Source: Bacteroidales bacterium (GTDB lineage Bacteria; Bacteroidota; Bacteroidia; Bacteroidales; UBA932). Taken from it: a DNA stretch of 38,442 bases. The DNA lies in NCBI GenBank assembly GCA_024401995.1, contig JAKSJZ010000009.1, positions 1-38,442 on the forward strand. The letters are read 5' to 3'. The position numbers and the translations under genes were made by a program. Below, piece after piece: positions 16,516 to 26,300 of the stretch (the first letter of the stretch is position 1; every line of letters starts with the position of its first letter). The notes beneath the pieces are model-generated. The model did no database searches and had not been told where the DNA came from. It saw only the letters and a list, made by a program, of their open reading frames with translations.

Positions 16516-18342
16516 CTAGCGCCTTCTCTGCTGACGCATCTGCTGCTCCTGCAGCCTCTGGGCTTCCTCCAGCCTCTGCTGCCACTTTGACTTTGGAAGC
16601 GGCTTGCCCTGCGAAGCGGCCACCCTGTCGAGAATCTCCTGCTGATTGACGGTCTTCTTGATGACCCACACCTCAACCATCGATATCAACTGCGAAAGAA
16701 GGTAATAATAGCTGAGTCCCGAGGAGAGGTTGTTGCAGATGAAGAACATCATTATCGGCATCATCCATACCGTCATGAATTTCATCGACGAGGCGGTGGG
16801 GTCGTTGGACGCGGTCTGGTTCGCAGTCGTCATCTTGGAATAGAACCACATCACAACCGCCATCAGGAGCGCAAACAGCGACAGGTGGTCTCCGACAAGC
16901 GGAATTCTCCCGCCGAAATCGACTATGCTGTCATACGCGCTCAGGTCCTCCGCCCACAGAAAGCCCTGCTGGCGAAGTTCGATGGACGCCGGGAAGAACC
17001 TGAACATCGCCCAGAGTATAGGGAACGTCAGGAGCGTGGGCAGACATCCTCCCAGCGGACTCACGCCGGCCCTCTTGTACAGCTCCATAGTAGCCTGCTG
17101 CTTCTTCATCGCATCCTCCTGCTTGGGATACTTCTCGTTGATTTTCTCCATAAGCGGACGAAGCGCCTGCATCTTCGCCGAAGACGCGAAGGACTTGTAG
17201 GTGAACGGAAGCACTATGATTTTTATCACCAGGGTCATTATCAATATGATAAGGCCGAAGTTCATTATGTACCGGTTCAGGAAGTTGAACATCGGGATGA
17301 TGAAGTATCGTGTGAACCAGCCCACGAGCCAGCCTCCGAGCGGAATTATCTTGTCGAACTTAGCCCCGTACTCCTTCAGGGTGGGAAGGTGGTTCGGGCC
17401 GAAATAGAATTCGAACGGGATGGTGGTCGCGGTACCGGGCGTGATATCCACCCTTGTCCTCGCCGAGCAGTCCATAAGCTTCTCCTGCTGTTCGGAAGCG
17501 TCGGCGAAGGTTATCGCAAGTTCCGCATTGGCGAACTCCTCCGGCGCCCTCATTATGGCCGAGAAGAACTGCTGCTGGAAAGCGAACCACGACAGCCGCG
17601 AATCGATGCGCTTGGAACCCGAACGCCCGCGCCCCATTTCGGAAGGCTTCTTGTCCCCGCTGAAATACCAGTCCATCTTGGAGTATTGCGATTCGTTCTT
17701 GAAACCCTTCTCGCTGCGCGGAACGGTGAGCGAGAAGTCCACGTCGACGCCGGACACGTTGCGTGGTATGGCCTTCTCCATCCCCACAAAGCTCAGGCTG
17801 TTGTAAACCATATACTCGCCCGGACGGATCGTGTACTTCTGTTCTATGTACCCGCCGGCATCGAGGGCCAGACGGAACACGACGCTGGAATCCGTCCTCG
17901 AATGGACGTCGAACACGAAATCACGCGTCGACACGTACTCGCCGGCGTAAACGCTGACGTTGTAATCGGCGCTTCCCGGAACGAATATCTGCAGAGGGCC
18001 TCCGGCATAGGTCTTATGACCCTTCACCGTCGCGCTGTACGGGCGGGCTCCCCTGGAGGTGAAAGCCACGGCGAACTTGTCGTTCTCCAGCGTAAAAATC
18101 GTTTCCTCGGCATTGCGGGCCCTCTCCAACGCCGCATCCTTATAGACGGGGCGTGAGTCCGTCGGCTGAATTTCCATCGCCTCGACGGTATCGGGCGTCT
18201 CAACCGGCCTGTCGGCAGCCACCACACCGGGAATTGCCGCTGCCTCCGCCGCTCTCCTGCGGGCCTGCCTCGACTGAACGAAGGTAAAGCCGAACAGGAT
18301 AAGGGCTATTAGAATGAAACCGATTACGGAATTCCTGTCCAT
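16516..18342 (-). CDS. yidC: Membrane protein insertase YidC
   Basis: 608 residues. YidC inserts and folds inner-membrane proteins with or without SecYEG. It has an N-terminal membrane anchor (SVIGFILIALILFGFTFV), a long periplasmic beta domain (about residues 60-350), then the conserved insertase core with IIPMFNFLNRYIMNFGLIILIMTLVIKIIVLPFTYKS, a cytoplasmic KMQALRPLMEKINEKYP hairpin, GVSPLGGCLPTLLTFPILWAMF and the last helices. The C-terminus is a basic Gln/Arg-rich tail (about 30 residues after GKPLPKSKW), as in YidC proteins that contact ribosomes. The ATG lies three bases after the DUF349 stop. The protein is complete. Confidence 0.97.
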   Translation of the reverse strand: MDRNSVIGFILIALILFGFTFVQSRQARRRAAEAAAIPGVVAADRPVETPDTVEAMEIQPTDSRPVYKDAALERARNAEETIFTLENDKFAVAFTSRGARPYSATVKGHKTYAGGPLQIFVPGSADYNVSVYAGEYVSTRDFVFDVHSRTDSSVVFRLALDAGGYIEQKYTIRPGEYMVYNSLSFVGMEKAIPRNVSGVDVDFSLTVPRSEKGFKNESQYSKMDWYFSGDKKPSEMGRGRSGSKRIDSRLSWFAFQQQFFSAIMRAPEEFANAELAITFADASEQQEKLMDCSARTRVDITPGTATTIPFEFYFGPNHLPTLKEYGAKFDKIIPLGGWLVGWFTRYFIIPMFNFLNRYIMNFGLIILIMTLVIKIIVLPFTYKSFASSAKMQALRPLMEKINEKYPKQEDAMKKQQATMELYKRAGVSPLGGCLPTLLTFPILWAMFRFFPASIELRQQGFLWAEDLSAYDSIVDFGGRIPLVGDHLSLFALLMAVVMWFYSKMTTANQTASNDPTASSMKFMTVWMMPIMMFFICNNLSSGLSYYYLLSQLISMVEVWVIKKTVNQQEILDRVAASQGKPLPKSKWQQRLEEAQRLQEQQMRQQRRR

Positions 18343-18345
18343 ACG

Positions 18346-20148
18346 CTACTGCTCCTCCCCCTTTTCGAATTCCATAAGCTGGTCCTGCGGGGCCTTCGGC
18401 GCCTTCTGCGCATCATCTATGCGCTGCTGCATCTGGGCGATAAGCGGCGCAGAGCGGCGCGAAGACGCAAAAAATCCTATGTTGTTCTCGTATGTAACGA
18501 TATCCTGCTGGAGAGCCTTGTACTTGTTTATCATCGCAGCCTTCGGGCTCTGTGCCCTGGAAGCCGCCCCGGTTCTGCGGCGGTCGGGGAACTTCTCCTT
18601 CATCAAGTCCCTGAATTCGCGCGTGATGCGTTCCTTCTCGCGCATAGGCACGAAGCCTATGGCATTCCACCGGGCTTCGAATTCGTCGGCAGCCTTCTGC
18701 AGGTCGGCCGCGCCGGCAGCCACGAACCCGCGGATATCGGCTATTATCTTCTGCTTGGCCTTCAGATTGGAATAGTAGTCATTCTCCGGACCGGCATTGC
18801 GCTGCCTCGCCTCGAAGAACTCATCGCAGGCGGCACGGAACTGCTTCCAGAGCTGCTCGCTCTTCTTGCGGGGAACCGAACCTATCTGCTTCCACTCCTT
18901 CTGGAGGGCAATAAGCCTGTCGGCGGTCTTTTTCCAGTCCGTGCTTGACTTCAATTCCTCGGCTTCGCGCACTATTGCCGCCTTCTTCTCGAAGTTCTCG
19001 TTGAGACCTTCCTTGAACTCGTTGTAGAACACACGTTTGCGCTCGAAGAACGCATCGCACGAAGCGCGGAACCTGTCATATATCTTCTGGTTGTCCCGAC
19101 GGGTGGCGAAACCTATACCGCGCCACTCCTGCTGCAGGGCTTCTATCTGCTTTGTCGCCGCATTCCAGTCGGCCGAAGAAGCGAACTCGCCGGCCACAAT
19201 CTGCTCGAGTCTCTCGCACAGGGACGTCTTCGCCTCAAGGTTGGACTTCTGGGTCTCCTTCTGATTCTCGAAATACTCCTGATATTTCTTGTTGATGACG
19301 GCCGTCGCAGCCTTGAAACGCTCCCATATAGCGTCGCGGTACTCCTGGGCTACCGGGCCGAAGTCCTTCCATTGCTCGTGAAGCTTCTGCAGTTCGTGGA
19401 AGGCGGCGACCACGTTGTCGTTCTCCGCGAGCTTCTCCGCAGCCGCACAGAAAGCCTCCTTGGCTTCGAGATTCTTCTTGAAATCAAGATCCCGGAGGTC
19501 GTGGTTGATTTTCACCACATCATAGAACTTCTCCACGAGGAACTGATAACTCTGGTTGATATCGCGGAAATCAGCCGCCGGAACGGGGCCGGTCGCGCGC
19601 CACTTCGCCTGTATCTCCCTGAAACGGGGGAAAGTCGTATTCACGTCCTCCTGCGCATCTATCAGGGCCCTCAACTCGTCTATCACCGCCCTCTTTATCT
19701 TCAGGTTCGACACCCTCTCCTCCTCCATCCTGCGGTTGAACTCGGCGCGCTCACGCTTGTAGTCGGCATAAAGGGCCTTGAACTTCTCCTCGACGTCGGA
19801 GAACTTCGAGTTCGCGGCAGCCGCCGCAGCCTCGATCTCCGCACCCGCTGCCTGCGCCGCGCTCTGCGCCTCCGCCTTCAACTTCGAGAGAAGCTTGTAG
19901 AAGCCGGACTTGATGGCTTCGGCCTCCTTCGAACGCTGCAGCCTGTCCGCACATGCTCCCAGGACCTGGAGCGCCTCCACAAGTTCGGGGAGCGACTTGG
20001 AACTGTAATCGGGGATGACAGCGGCGGCCTCTCCGGACTGCACTTCTTCGGACGGCACCTCAGCGGGGGCCGTCTGTTCCTCCGCCTTCTGTTCTACTAC
20101 ATCTGAAGGATTGATGACAACCTCTTCAGGAGAAATGGATTTCGACAT
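18346..20148 (-). CDS. DUF349 repeat protein
   Basis: 600 residues, soluble and highly charged, with no signal peptide or membrane segment. The N-terminal 60 residues are acidic and low in complexity. The rest is helical with at least five DUF349 units, recognisable from their central Trp: AKWRATGPVPAA, EQWKDFGPVAQE, QEWRGIGFATRRDN, KEWKQIGSVPRKKSEQ and ARWNAIGFVPMREKE. The biochemical role of DUF349 proteins is not established. The gene leads the yidC-yggS operon, with junctions of only three bases, and shares a divergent promoter region with trmD. Confidence 0.9.
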   Translation of the reverse strand: MSKSISPEEVVINPSDVVEQKAEEQTAPAEVPSEEVQSGEAAAVIPDYSSKSLPELVEALQVLGACADRLQRSKEAEAIKSGFYKLLSKLKAEAQSAAQAAGAEIEAAAAAANSKFSDVEEKFKALYADYKRERAEFNRRMEEERVSNLKIKRAVIDELRALIDAQEDVNTTFPRFREIQAKWRATGPVPAADFRDINQSYQFLVEKFYDVVKINHDLRDLDFKKNLEAKEAFCAAAEKLAENDNVVAAFHELQKLHEQWKDFGPVAQEYRDAIWERFKAATAVINKKYQEYFENQKETQKSNLEAKTSLCERLEQIVAGEFASSADWNAATKQIEALQQEWRGIGFATRRDNQKIYDRFRASCDAFFERKRVFYNEFKEGLNENFEKKAAIVREAEELKSSTDWKKTADRLIALQKEWKQIGSVPRKKSEQLWKQFRAACDEFFEARQRNAGPENDYYSNLKAKQKIIADIRGFVAAGAADLQKAADEFEARWNAIGFVPMREKERITREFRDLMKEKFPDRRRTGAASRAQSPKAAMINKYKALQQDIVTYENNIGFFASSRRSAPLIAQMQQRIDDAQKAPKAPQDQLMEFEKGEEQ

Positions 20149-20172
20149 GATCGATACTTTAGATTAGCGGGG

Positions 20173-20180
20173 CAAAGATA
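20173..20180 (-). promoter_or_regulatory. DUF349-yidC-yggS operon promoter, -7 box
   Basis: Read leftward: TATCTTTG, 24 bases before the DUF349 gene ATG. It sits 20 bp from the oppositely oriented trmD box, so the two promoter regions overlap. Confidence 0.6.
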
Positions 20181-20200
20181 ACAAATTTCAGGAAAATGGG

Positions 20201-20208
20201 TATTTTTG
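20201..20208 (+). promoter_or_regulatory. trmD promoter, -7 box
   Basis: TATTTTTG, 21 bases before the trmD ATG at 20230. The TTG at 20206 that would lengthen trmD lies inside this box and is therefore rejected as a start. Confidence 0.6.
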
Positions 20209-20229
20209 CAGACAAAAGAGCACCATATT

Positions 20230-20913
20230 ATGAGAATAGACATATTGAGCGTAGTGCCCGAACTGCTCGACAGCCCGCTGTCGCACTCGATTGTCGGACG
20301 GGCGGTCAGCCGCGGCCTTGTCGACATCCGCGTCCACAACCTGCGCGAATTCGGGCTGGGCCCCAGGAAGAACGTGGACGACTACTCCTACGGCGGAGAT
20401 GCCGGGATGGTGCTTATGGTGGAACCGGTGTTCAGGATGGTGGAGAAGCTCAAGGCCGAGCGCGACTACGACGAAGTCATATATATGTCCCCCGACGGCG
20501 AACTGCTGACGCAGGCCGCCGCCAACGAACTGTCGCTGAAAGGCAACATCATCATATTGTGCGGCCATTACAAGGGCATCGACCAACGCATCCGCGACCA
20601 TATCGTCACGAGGGAAATATCCGTGGGCGACTATGTGGTGAGCGGCGGCGAGATACCGGCGGCGCTGCTTGCCGACTCCATCGTCCGCCTCATCCCCGGA
20701 GCGCTCACCGACGGGACCTCCGCCCTCTCGGACTCGTTCCAGGACGGGCTTGTATCGCCGCCGGTCTATACACGCCCCGTCGAATTCAACGGTTGGAAAG
20801 TCCCCGACGTACTTTTGAGCGGCAACCCCAAACTTATCCGCGACTGGCAGGACGCGCAGGCGCTGGAGCGTACCCGGCTGCTTCGCCCCTCCCTTCTTCC
20901 GAAGGAGGAGTAA
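20230..20913 (+). CDS. trmD: tRNA (guanine-37-N1)-methyltransferase
   Basis: 227 residues from the ATG at 20230 (MRIDILSVVPELL). It methylates G37 of tRNAs with G36-G37, including tRNA-Pro and some tRNA-Leu and tRNA-Arg species, preventing frameshifting. Motifs of the knotted SPOUT fold are visible: NLREFGLGPRKNVDDYSYGGDAGMVLM, IYMSPDGELLTQ, ILCGHYKGIDQRI, ISVGDYVVSGGEIPA and GLVSPPVYTRPVEFNGWKVPDVLLSGNPK. The protein is complete and of normal length. It stands alone here, not in a ribosomal protein operon. A hairpin terminator follows after 18 bp. Confidence 0.97.
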   Translation: MRIDILSVVPELLDSPLSHSIVGRAVSRGLVDIRVHNLREFGLGPRKNVDDYSYGGDAGMVLMVEPVFRMVEKLKAERDYDEVIYMSPDGELLTQAAANELSLKGNIIILCGHYKGIDQRIRDHIVTREISVGDYVVSGGEIPAALLADSIVRLIPGALTDGTSALSDSFQDGLVSPPVYTRPVEFNGWKVPDVLLSGNPKLIRDWQDAQALERTRLLRPSLLPKEE

Positions 20914-20931
20914 CCCGGAATTTCCACGAAT

Positions 20932-20955
20932 AAAGCCCGCTTCACAGCGGGCTTT
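20932..20955. terminator. Bidirectional terminator shared by trmD and the small leftward transcription unit
   Basis: Perfect 9-bp stem aaagcccgc (20932-20940) with gcgggcttt (20947-20955) and a six-base loop. The T-tails are short (TTTAACGG rightward, TTTATTCG leftward). Confidence 0.8.
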
Positions 20956-20978
20956 AACGGTTAGTTAGTAGTGTTACC

Positions 20979-21041
20979 TTAGAAGGTATTAATTATTGTT
21001 TGGTTAGAACTCCCGCAGAAACGGAAGTATGAGTTGCTCAT
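20979..21041 (-). CDS. Candidate 20-residue micropeptide or small-RNA gene
   Basis: Read leftward, an ATG at 21041 opens 20 codons to TAA at 20979-20981. The peptide begins MSNSYFRFCG and ends NQTIINTF. What supports a gene is the context: a canonical promoter 13 bases upstream, and a strong hairpin terminator 24 bases after the stop, defining a transcript of roughly 120 nt. No other gene could use that promoter, because trmD converges on it. Either the peptide or the RNA itself may be the product. The peptide has no signal or membrane segment. I do not know its function, and it could be an untranslated small RNA. Confidence 0.5.
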   Translation of the reverse strand: MSNSYFRFCGSSNQTIINTF

Positions 21042-21053
21042 TTTTTCTTAATG

Positions 21054-21084
21054 CAAAGGTACGCATATTTTTTAATTCCGCAAA
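21054..21084 (-). promoter_or_regulatory. Canonical promoter of the small leftward transcription unit
   Basis: Read leftward: TTTG (21081-21084), exactly 19 bp, TACCTTTG (21054-21061). It is the best consensus match in the window. Confidence 0.8.
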
Positions 21085-21120
21085 TTCTTTTTGAAAAAGT
21101 TTTCAACAATTTGCAATTAC

Positions 21121-21142
21121 ATTATTAAAATATTTTAATAAT
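21121..21142. repeat. Perfect 22-bp AT-rich palindrome
   Basis: The 11-base arm attattaaaat is followed directly by its exact reverse complement. It lies between the leftward small-RNA promoter and the rightward efflux-operon promoter. It could be an operator for a dimeric regulator; this is inference. I see no further gene in 21085-21251. Confidence 0.6.
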
Positions 21143-21251
21143 AAGCGGCATGAAATTGCTATTATTCGCTTATTAGCACCATTTAAACTCGGATTCTCCT
21201 TAATTCCACGTCTCCGGCCCGGCGCCCCGCAAGGCTCCCCGTCACGAACGT

Positions 21252-21283
21252 CTTGCGCGTGTTCGATAAAAAAATTATCTTTG
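21252..21283 (+). promoter_or_regulatory. Promoter of the efflux operon (probably leaderless)
   Basis: CTTG (21252-21255), 20 bp, TATCTTTG (21276-21283). The ATG of the first gene follows after six bases. Confidence 0.7.
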
Positions 21284-21289
21284 TCAGAT

Positions 21290-22180
21290 ATGAACGGAAC
21301 GTTGACGACACTTGCGACAGCCGCAATGCTGGCGGTCGCCGCCATTCAGGCCCGGGCGACAGACTTGAAGCAGGTCGACCGCCTGATCGAAGAGAACGGA
21401 GAGTACGCGAAGGCGGAGAAAATGCTGCAGGACGCGCTGCCGGAAGCAGGCTCGGACACGGAGAAGGGCAGGATTCTAATCCGGATGTCCCGTCTCAGAT
21501 TCATAGCCGGCGAGGCCGCTGCGACAAAGGAAGAGAAGAGGGCCCGCTTCGGCGAAGGCATCGCTTATGGGGAACAGGCCAAAAAGCTCTCCCCCGGCGA
21601 GCCGGACGCCTATATGTGGCACAGCGCCAACGTGGGCCGCGACTGTCAGACACGCAAGCTCAGCGAGCAGCTCGCCGCACTCGGGGACGTGATGGAGGAT
21701 TTCACCACGATTCTGGACAAGATGAAGCTCGACTACGCGCCGGCGTGGCAGGCTCTGGCCGAGATATATGACAAACATCCCTTCAAGTCGGACGATTGCG
21801 CGATAAACTTCGCACGCAAGGCGGTGGATGCCGCAGACGAGCGCACCGTCGGTATGAGCACCTGGCTCCTGCTGGCCAGGCTCCTCAACGAGAGGGGGTG
21901 GAGCGCGGAGAAGCGGGTTGGCAAGGCCGCGGAGGACAGGGAGAAGTTCAAAAGCCAGACCGTACCGAGCGAGAAATACGCCTATTATGACGGTTCGCTT
22001 GACTTCAACCTGAAGCCAAGATGGTCGTCCAAAGCCCTCGGAAGCCTGTCGGACAGGGAGGAGGCCGCAGCGCTGGTGGACTATGCCCTTGCGCTCCAGG
22101 CCCGCCGCACGGAGAAGAAGACCGCCCTCAACGCGGATGACGTCAAGGCGTTGCAGGCCCTCAGAAAAGAAATCAAATGA
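21290..22180 (+). CDS. Exported helical-repeat (TPR-like) protein, first gene of the efflux operon
   Basis: 296 residues from the ATG at 21290; an in-frame TTG at 21281 lies in the promoter box. The cleavable signal peptide MNGTLTTLATAAMLAVAAIQARA has an ARA cleavage site and no lipobox cysteine, so the protein should be periplasmic. The rest is alpha-helical with TPR-like spacing: YAKAEKMLQDALPEAG, FGEGIAYGEQAKKLSPGEPDAY, YAPAWQALAEIYDKHPF, AINFARKAVDAADERT, TWLLLARLLNERG. It resembles the regulator-of-microtubule-dynamics type of TPR protein, but I cannot assign a family firmly. Its stop overlaps the adaptor gene start (ATGA), so it is probably made together with the pump. Confidence 0.8.
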   Translation: MNGTLTTLATAAMLAVAAIQARATDLKQVDRLIEENGEYAKAEKMLQDALPEAGSDTEKGRILIRMSRLRFIAGEAAATKEEKRARFGEGIAYGEQAKKLSPGEPDAYMWHSANVGRDCQTRKLSEQLAALGDVMEDFTTILDKMKLDYAPAWQALAEIYDKHPFKSDDCAINFARKAVDAADERTVGMSTWLLLARLLNERGWSAEKRVGKAAEDREKFKSQTVPSEKYAYYDGSLDFNLKPRWSSKALGSLSDREEAAALVDYALALQARRTEKKTALNADDVKALQALRKEIK

Positions 22181-23295
22181 CAAGAAATATGAAAACAATT
22201 ACAACAATTGCCGCAGCGGCGCTGACGACGCTCAGCGTGTCGGCCTGCTTTGACGTTCCGAAGGAGACGCACACATCCTTCGAGACCGTAGTGCTCGAAC
22301 GCAAGAGCATCACCATACCGACAACCAGAAGCGTGACGGTGGTAGGAAAGAACGACGTGGTCATCTCCCCGCAAATATCCGGACAGCTTATGAAGGTCTG
22401 CGTGACGGAAGGCCAGAGGGTCAAGGCGGGAGACCTCCTCTTCGTAATCGACGAGAAGGAGCCGGAAATGCTGCTGGCAAACGCAAAATCAAGCCTGCTT
22501 GCGGCGAAGTCCCGCTGCAACGTGGCCGAACTCGAGTACGAGAGCAACCGTCACCTTTACAGCAAGAAAATAGTGAGCGACTACATCCTCAAGGCGTCGC
22601 GCAACGAATTCGAGCAGGCGAAGGCCGCAATGGCCCAGGCGGAGTCCGACCTGGCCCGCGCCGAACTGAATCTCAGCCATTGCCGGGTCACCTCTCCCGT
22701 TGACGGCAAGGTGGGGAGCATCGGCGTCAACCCCGGAGACCAGGTCTCCCAGTTCGACGCCCTCACCAACGTATCGGGCGACAGGGTTATGAAAGCCAAC
22801 TTCTCCATCACCGAGACCCAGCTCCAGGAGATTATCCGCGACTGCGGTTCGATAGAAAAGGCGCTGGAGATGATGCCCGAAGTAAGTCTCCAGCTCAAGG
22901 ACGGTACCGTCTATCCGCACAAGGGCAGGATTACCAGCCTCTCCGGAATGGTTGACCAGGCTACCGGCTCGGTCAAGGGTGTGGCGATGTTCGACAACCC
23001 GGAAGGCTTCCTGTACTCGGGCATCCAGGGCAACCTGATTATCGAATTCAGCTATGACGGCGTCATCACGGTTCCCATCCCGGCCATCGTGAGAATTCAG
23101 GACAAGACGCTCGTTTACAGAGTCCGTGACAACAAGGCCGAGAGCGTCATCGTAGTGGCCGAAGAAGTGGGCAACGGCAAGGACATGGTGATATTCTCCG
23201 GCATCGAGGCCGGGGAGACGATTGTCGCTAACGGAGCCGCCAACGTGCACGACGGACAGCAGGTCATTTTCCCGGAGGGCGAATCCACCAGATAA
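22177..23295 (+). CDS. RND efflux periplasmic adaptor lipoprotein (HlyD/AcrA family)
   Basis: 372 residues from the ATG at 22177, which overlaps the previous stop; an ATG at 22189 (MKTITTIAAAAL) is an equally good start. The lipobox is VSAC at residue 24. The adaptor links the inner-membrane pump to the outer-membrane channel. Order: lipoyl-like half VVGKNDVVISPQISGQLMKVCVTEGQRVKAGDLLFVID, helical hairpin with LLAAKSRCNVAELEYESNRHLYSKKI, second lipoyl half ARAELNLSHCRVTSPVDGKVGSIGVNPGDQVS, then a beta barrel and membrane-proximal domain ending in GIEAGETIVANGAANVHDGQQVI. It lies 15 bp before the pump gene. Confidence 0.94.
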   Translation: MTRNMKTITTIAAAALTTLSVSACFDVPKETHTSFETVVLERKSITIPTTRSVTVVGKNDVVISPQISGQLMKVCVTEGQRVKAGDLLFVIDEKEPEMLLANAKSSLLAAKSRCNVAELEYESNRHLYSKKIVSDYILKASRNEFEQAKAAMAQAESDLARAELNLSHCRVTSPVDGKVGSIGVNPGDQVSQFDALTNVSGDRVMKANFSITETQLQEIIRDCGSIEKALEMMPEVSLQLKDGTVYPHKGRITSLSGMVDQATGSVKGVAMFDNPEGFLYSGIQGNLIIEFSYDGVITVPIPAIVRIQDKTLVYRVRDNKAESVIVVAEEVGNGKDMVIFSGIEAGETIVANGAANVHDGQQVIFPEGESTR

Positions 23296-23310
23296 AGCAT
23301 TACCGGCGAT

Positions 23311-26300
23311 ATGGCACAAGGAAACATCTTCGTCAAGCGCAGGGTGATGGCCTGCTCGATAGGCATTGTCATCACCTTCATAGGGTTCATCGCGCTCAGC
23401 ACGCTTTCGGTGGAGCAGTACCCCGACATAGCCCCGCCTACCATTATGGTAAACACCACCTATACCGGAGCCGACGCCGCGACGGTCATGAATTCGGTGG
23501 TGATGCCCCTGGAAGAGAACATCAACGGCGTGCAGGATATGGCCTACATCACCAGCGAGGCCTCCTCGTCGGGCGAGGTGACGATAAACGTCTATTTCAA
23601 GCAGGGCACGAACGCCGACATGGCCGCCGTGAACGTGCAGAACAAGGTCTCGAAGGCGATGGGACTCCTCCCCTCCGAGGTGGCCAAGGTGGGGGTCTCC
23701 GTCGAGAAAAGGCAGAACAGCATGCTCCAGATAACCGGCCTTGTCAGCAGGGACGGCAAGTTCGACCTCGACTTCATCACCAACTACATCGACATCAACG
23801 TCAAGCCCAAAATCAACCGTATACAGGGCGTGGGCGGCGTACAACTGCTGGGCAACACCTACTCGCTGCGCATATGGCTGAAGCCGGACGTGATGGCCCG
23901 CTACGGACTTATGCCGGATGACGTGTTCAACGCCATAGGGAGCCAGAACTTCGTAGCCGCGGCGGGAGCACTCGGCGAGCAGTCCGGCAACACCCTCCAA
24001 TACACGCTGGAATACAAGGGAAGGCTCACTTCCGTGAGCGAATTCGAAGCCATCGTCATAAAGGCCACGCCGGAAGGGCTCATCCTGAGATTGAGCGACG
24101 TGGCGGACGTCGAACTGGGCTCACTGTCATACGCATATTCGTCCTCGATCGACCAGAAGCCCGGAGTGGTATTCATCATAAACCAGTCGGCCGGAGCCAA
24201 CGCCACGAAGGTCAATGCCGAGATAGGTGAACTCTACAAGGAGCTGTCCAAGACAATGCCTCCCGGACTTGAATTCGAGACGCTGCTGACCTCGGACGAC
24301 TTCCTCTACGCGGCGATGCACAACGTCATCGAGACGCTCATCATAGCAATCATTCTTGTGGTCCTGGTGGTGTTCTTCTTCCTGCGCGACTTCCGCGCCA
24401 CGCTCATACCGTCCATATCCATAATCGTCTCGCTGATGGGAACCTTCGGCATAGTGAAGCTTGCCGGATTCTCCCTCAACATACTTACCCTGTTCGCACT
24501 GGTGCTGGCAATCGGTACGGTCGTGGATGACGCGATTGTGGTGGTCGAGGCCGTGATGGCGAAGCTCGAGCAAGGATATCGGAGCACGGTATCGGCGACA
24601 CGCGACGCGCTCGGCGAGGTATCGGTGGCGGTAATAAGCTGTACGCTGGTGTTTATGGCGGTGTTCATTCCCGTCACCTTCATGCCCGGTACGTCAGGCA
24701 CCTTCTTCACCCAGTTCGGAGTCACGATAGCCTCCTCCGTAGGACTGTCCTGCATCTGCGCCCTCTGCCTCTGCCCGGCTCTCTGCGTAATGCTCATGAA
24801 GTCCCGGGCGGACGGAGACCTCAAAGGTTTCAAACTTATGGTGGAGAACGCTTATTCGGCCTCGTACAACGCCATCCTCAAGAAATACCAGGGTGCCGTC
24901 TCCAAATACATCAAGCGCCCCCACGTCTCCTGGATTATCCTTATCGTGACTGCCGGGCTGATGTTCTACTTCATGAAAGTTCTCCCCTCCGGGCTTGTAC
25001 CCCAGGAGGACCAGGGCGTAATCCTGATGGACATATCCGTTCCGGCAGGCTCCACCCTCAAGGAGACCGAGCAGATAATATCCAGGGTGGAAGCCAAACT
25101 TGAAGGCATAGAGGAGATTGAAAGCTACTCCAAGACCAACGGTTTCGGACTGATATCGGGAAGCGGCTCCAGTTACGGCACGCTCATCATCCGCCTGAAG
25201 AACTGGGACGACAGGAAGGGCATCAAGCACAACATCAATATGGTAATGGCCAAGCTCTACTATGCCTGCGAAGACATCAAGGATGCGGTCATCATCCCCT
25301 TCCAGATGCCTCAGATTCCGGGATACGGCAACGCGAACGGCATCGACCTCCAGCTCGAAGACCTGCAGGGCGGCGATATGAGCGAGTTCAACCGCGTAGC
25401 GGGCCAGTTCCTTATGGAGCTTCAGAAACGTCCGGAGATTCAGATGGCAATGTCCACCTATTCGGAAAGCTTCCCCAAATACAAGGTTGACGTCAACGCG
25501 GCCCAGTGCGACCGTTCCGGGCTTACCGCAGCCGAAGTCCTCGGGACTCTCGGCTCATACTGCGGAGGCGCCTATATCGGCAACTACAACCAATATGGCA
25601 AGATATACAGGGTGATGGCCAGCGCCTCCCCCGAATACCGTCTCAACCCGTCATCGCTCGACAACATCTTCATTAAAGCCGGAGGCAGGATGACTCCCAT
25701 ATCGCAGTTCGTGACGCTTACCCCCGCAGTGGGCTCGGCGACCCAGAAACGCTTCAACCTCTACCAGTCAATACCCTGCCAGGTCACACCGGCCGAAGGA
25801 TATGCCCAGGGTGACGCGCAGAAAGTCATCGAGGAGGTCGCCGCGGAGCATCTCCCCCAGGGCTACGGCTACGAATACGGCGGAATGTCAAGGGAGTTGG
25901 CGGCCAATGCGAAGAGCAATATGACGGGTATAATCTACCTGATATGCATCGCGCTCATCTACCTGATTCTCGGATGCCTGTACGAATCCTGGTTCATCCC
26001 GCTCGCAGTGCTGCTCTCGGTACCGTTCGGGCTTATGGGCTCGTTCATGTTCTCGTACCTGCTCGGGCTGGAGAACAACATCTATCTCCAGACCGGCGTC
26101 ATAATGCTGATAGGCCTTCTCGCGAAAACGGCCATTCTTATTACCGAATTCGCGGTTGACAAGCACAAGAACGGGATGCCCATAACGGAAGCGGCCCTCG
26201 AGGCCTGCAAGGACCGTCTGCGCCCCATACTGATGACGGTGCTCACGATGATTGCCGGTATGATTCCGCTGATTGTCGAAGGCGGCGCCGGCGCGAACGG

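Noticed and set aside
20956..21251. Mobile element or origin in the AT-rich gap after trmD
   Set aside because: No transposase fragment, inverted ends, or repeated initiator-binding sites; the small-RNA unit and palindrome account for the visible structure.
22489..24000. Leftward open frame of 503 codons across the adaptor and pump genes
   Set aside because: Shadow of two well-supported genes; it is His/Val-rich with no recognisable motif.
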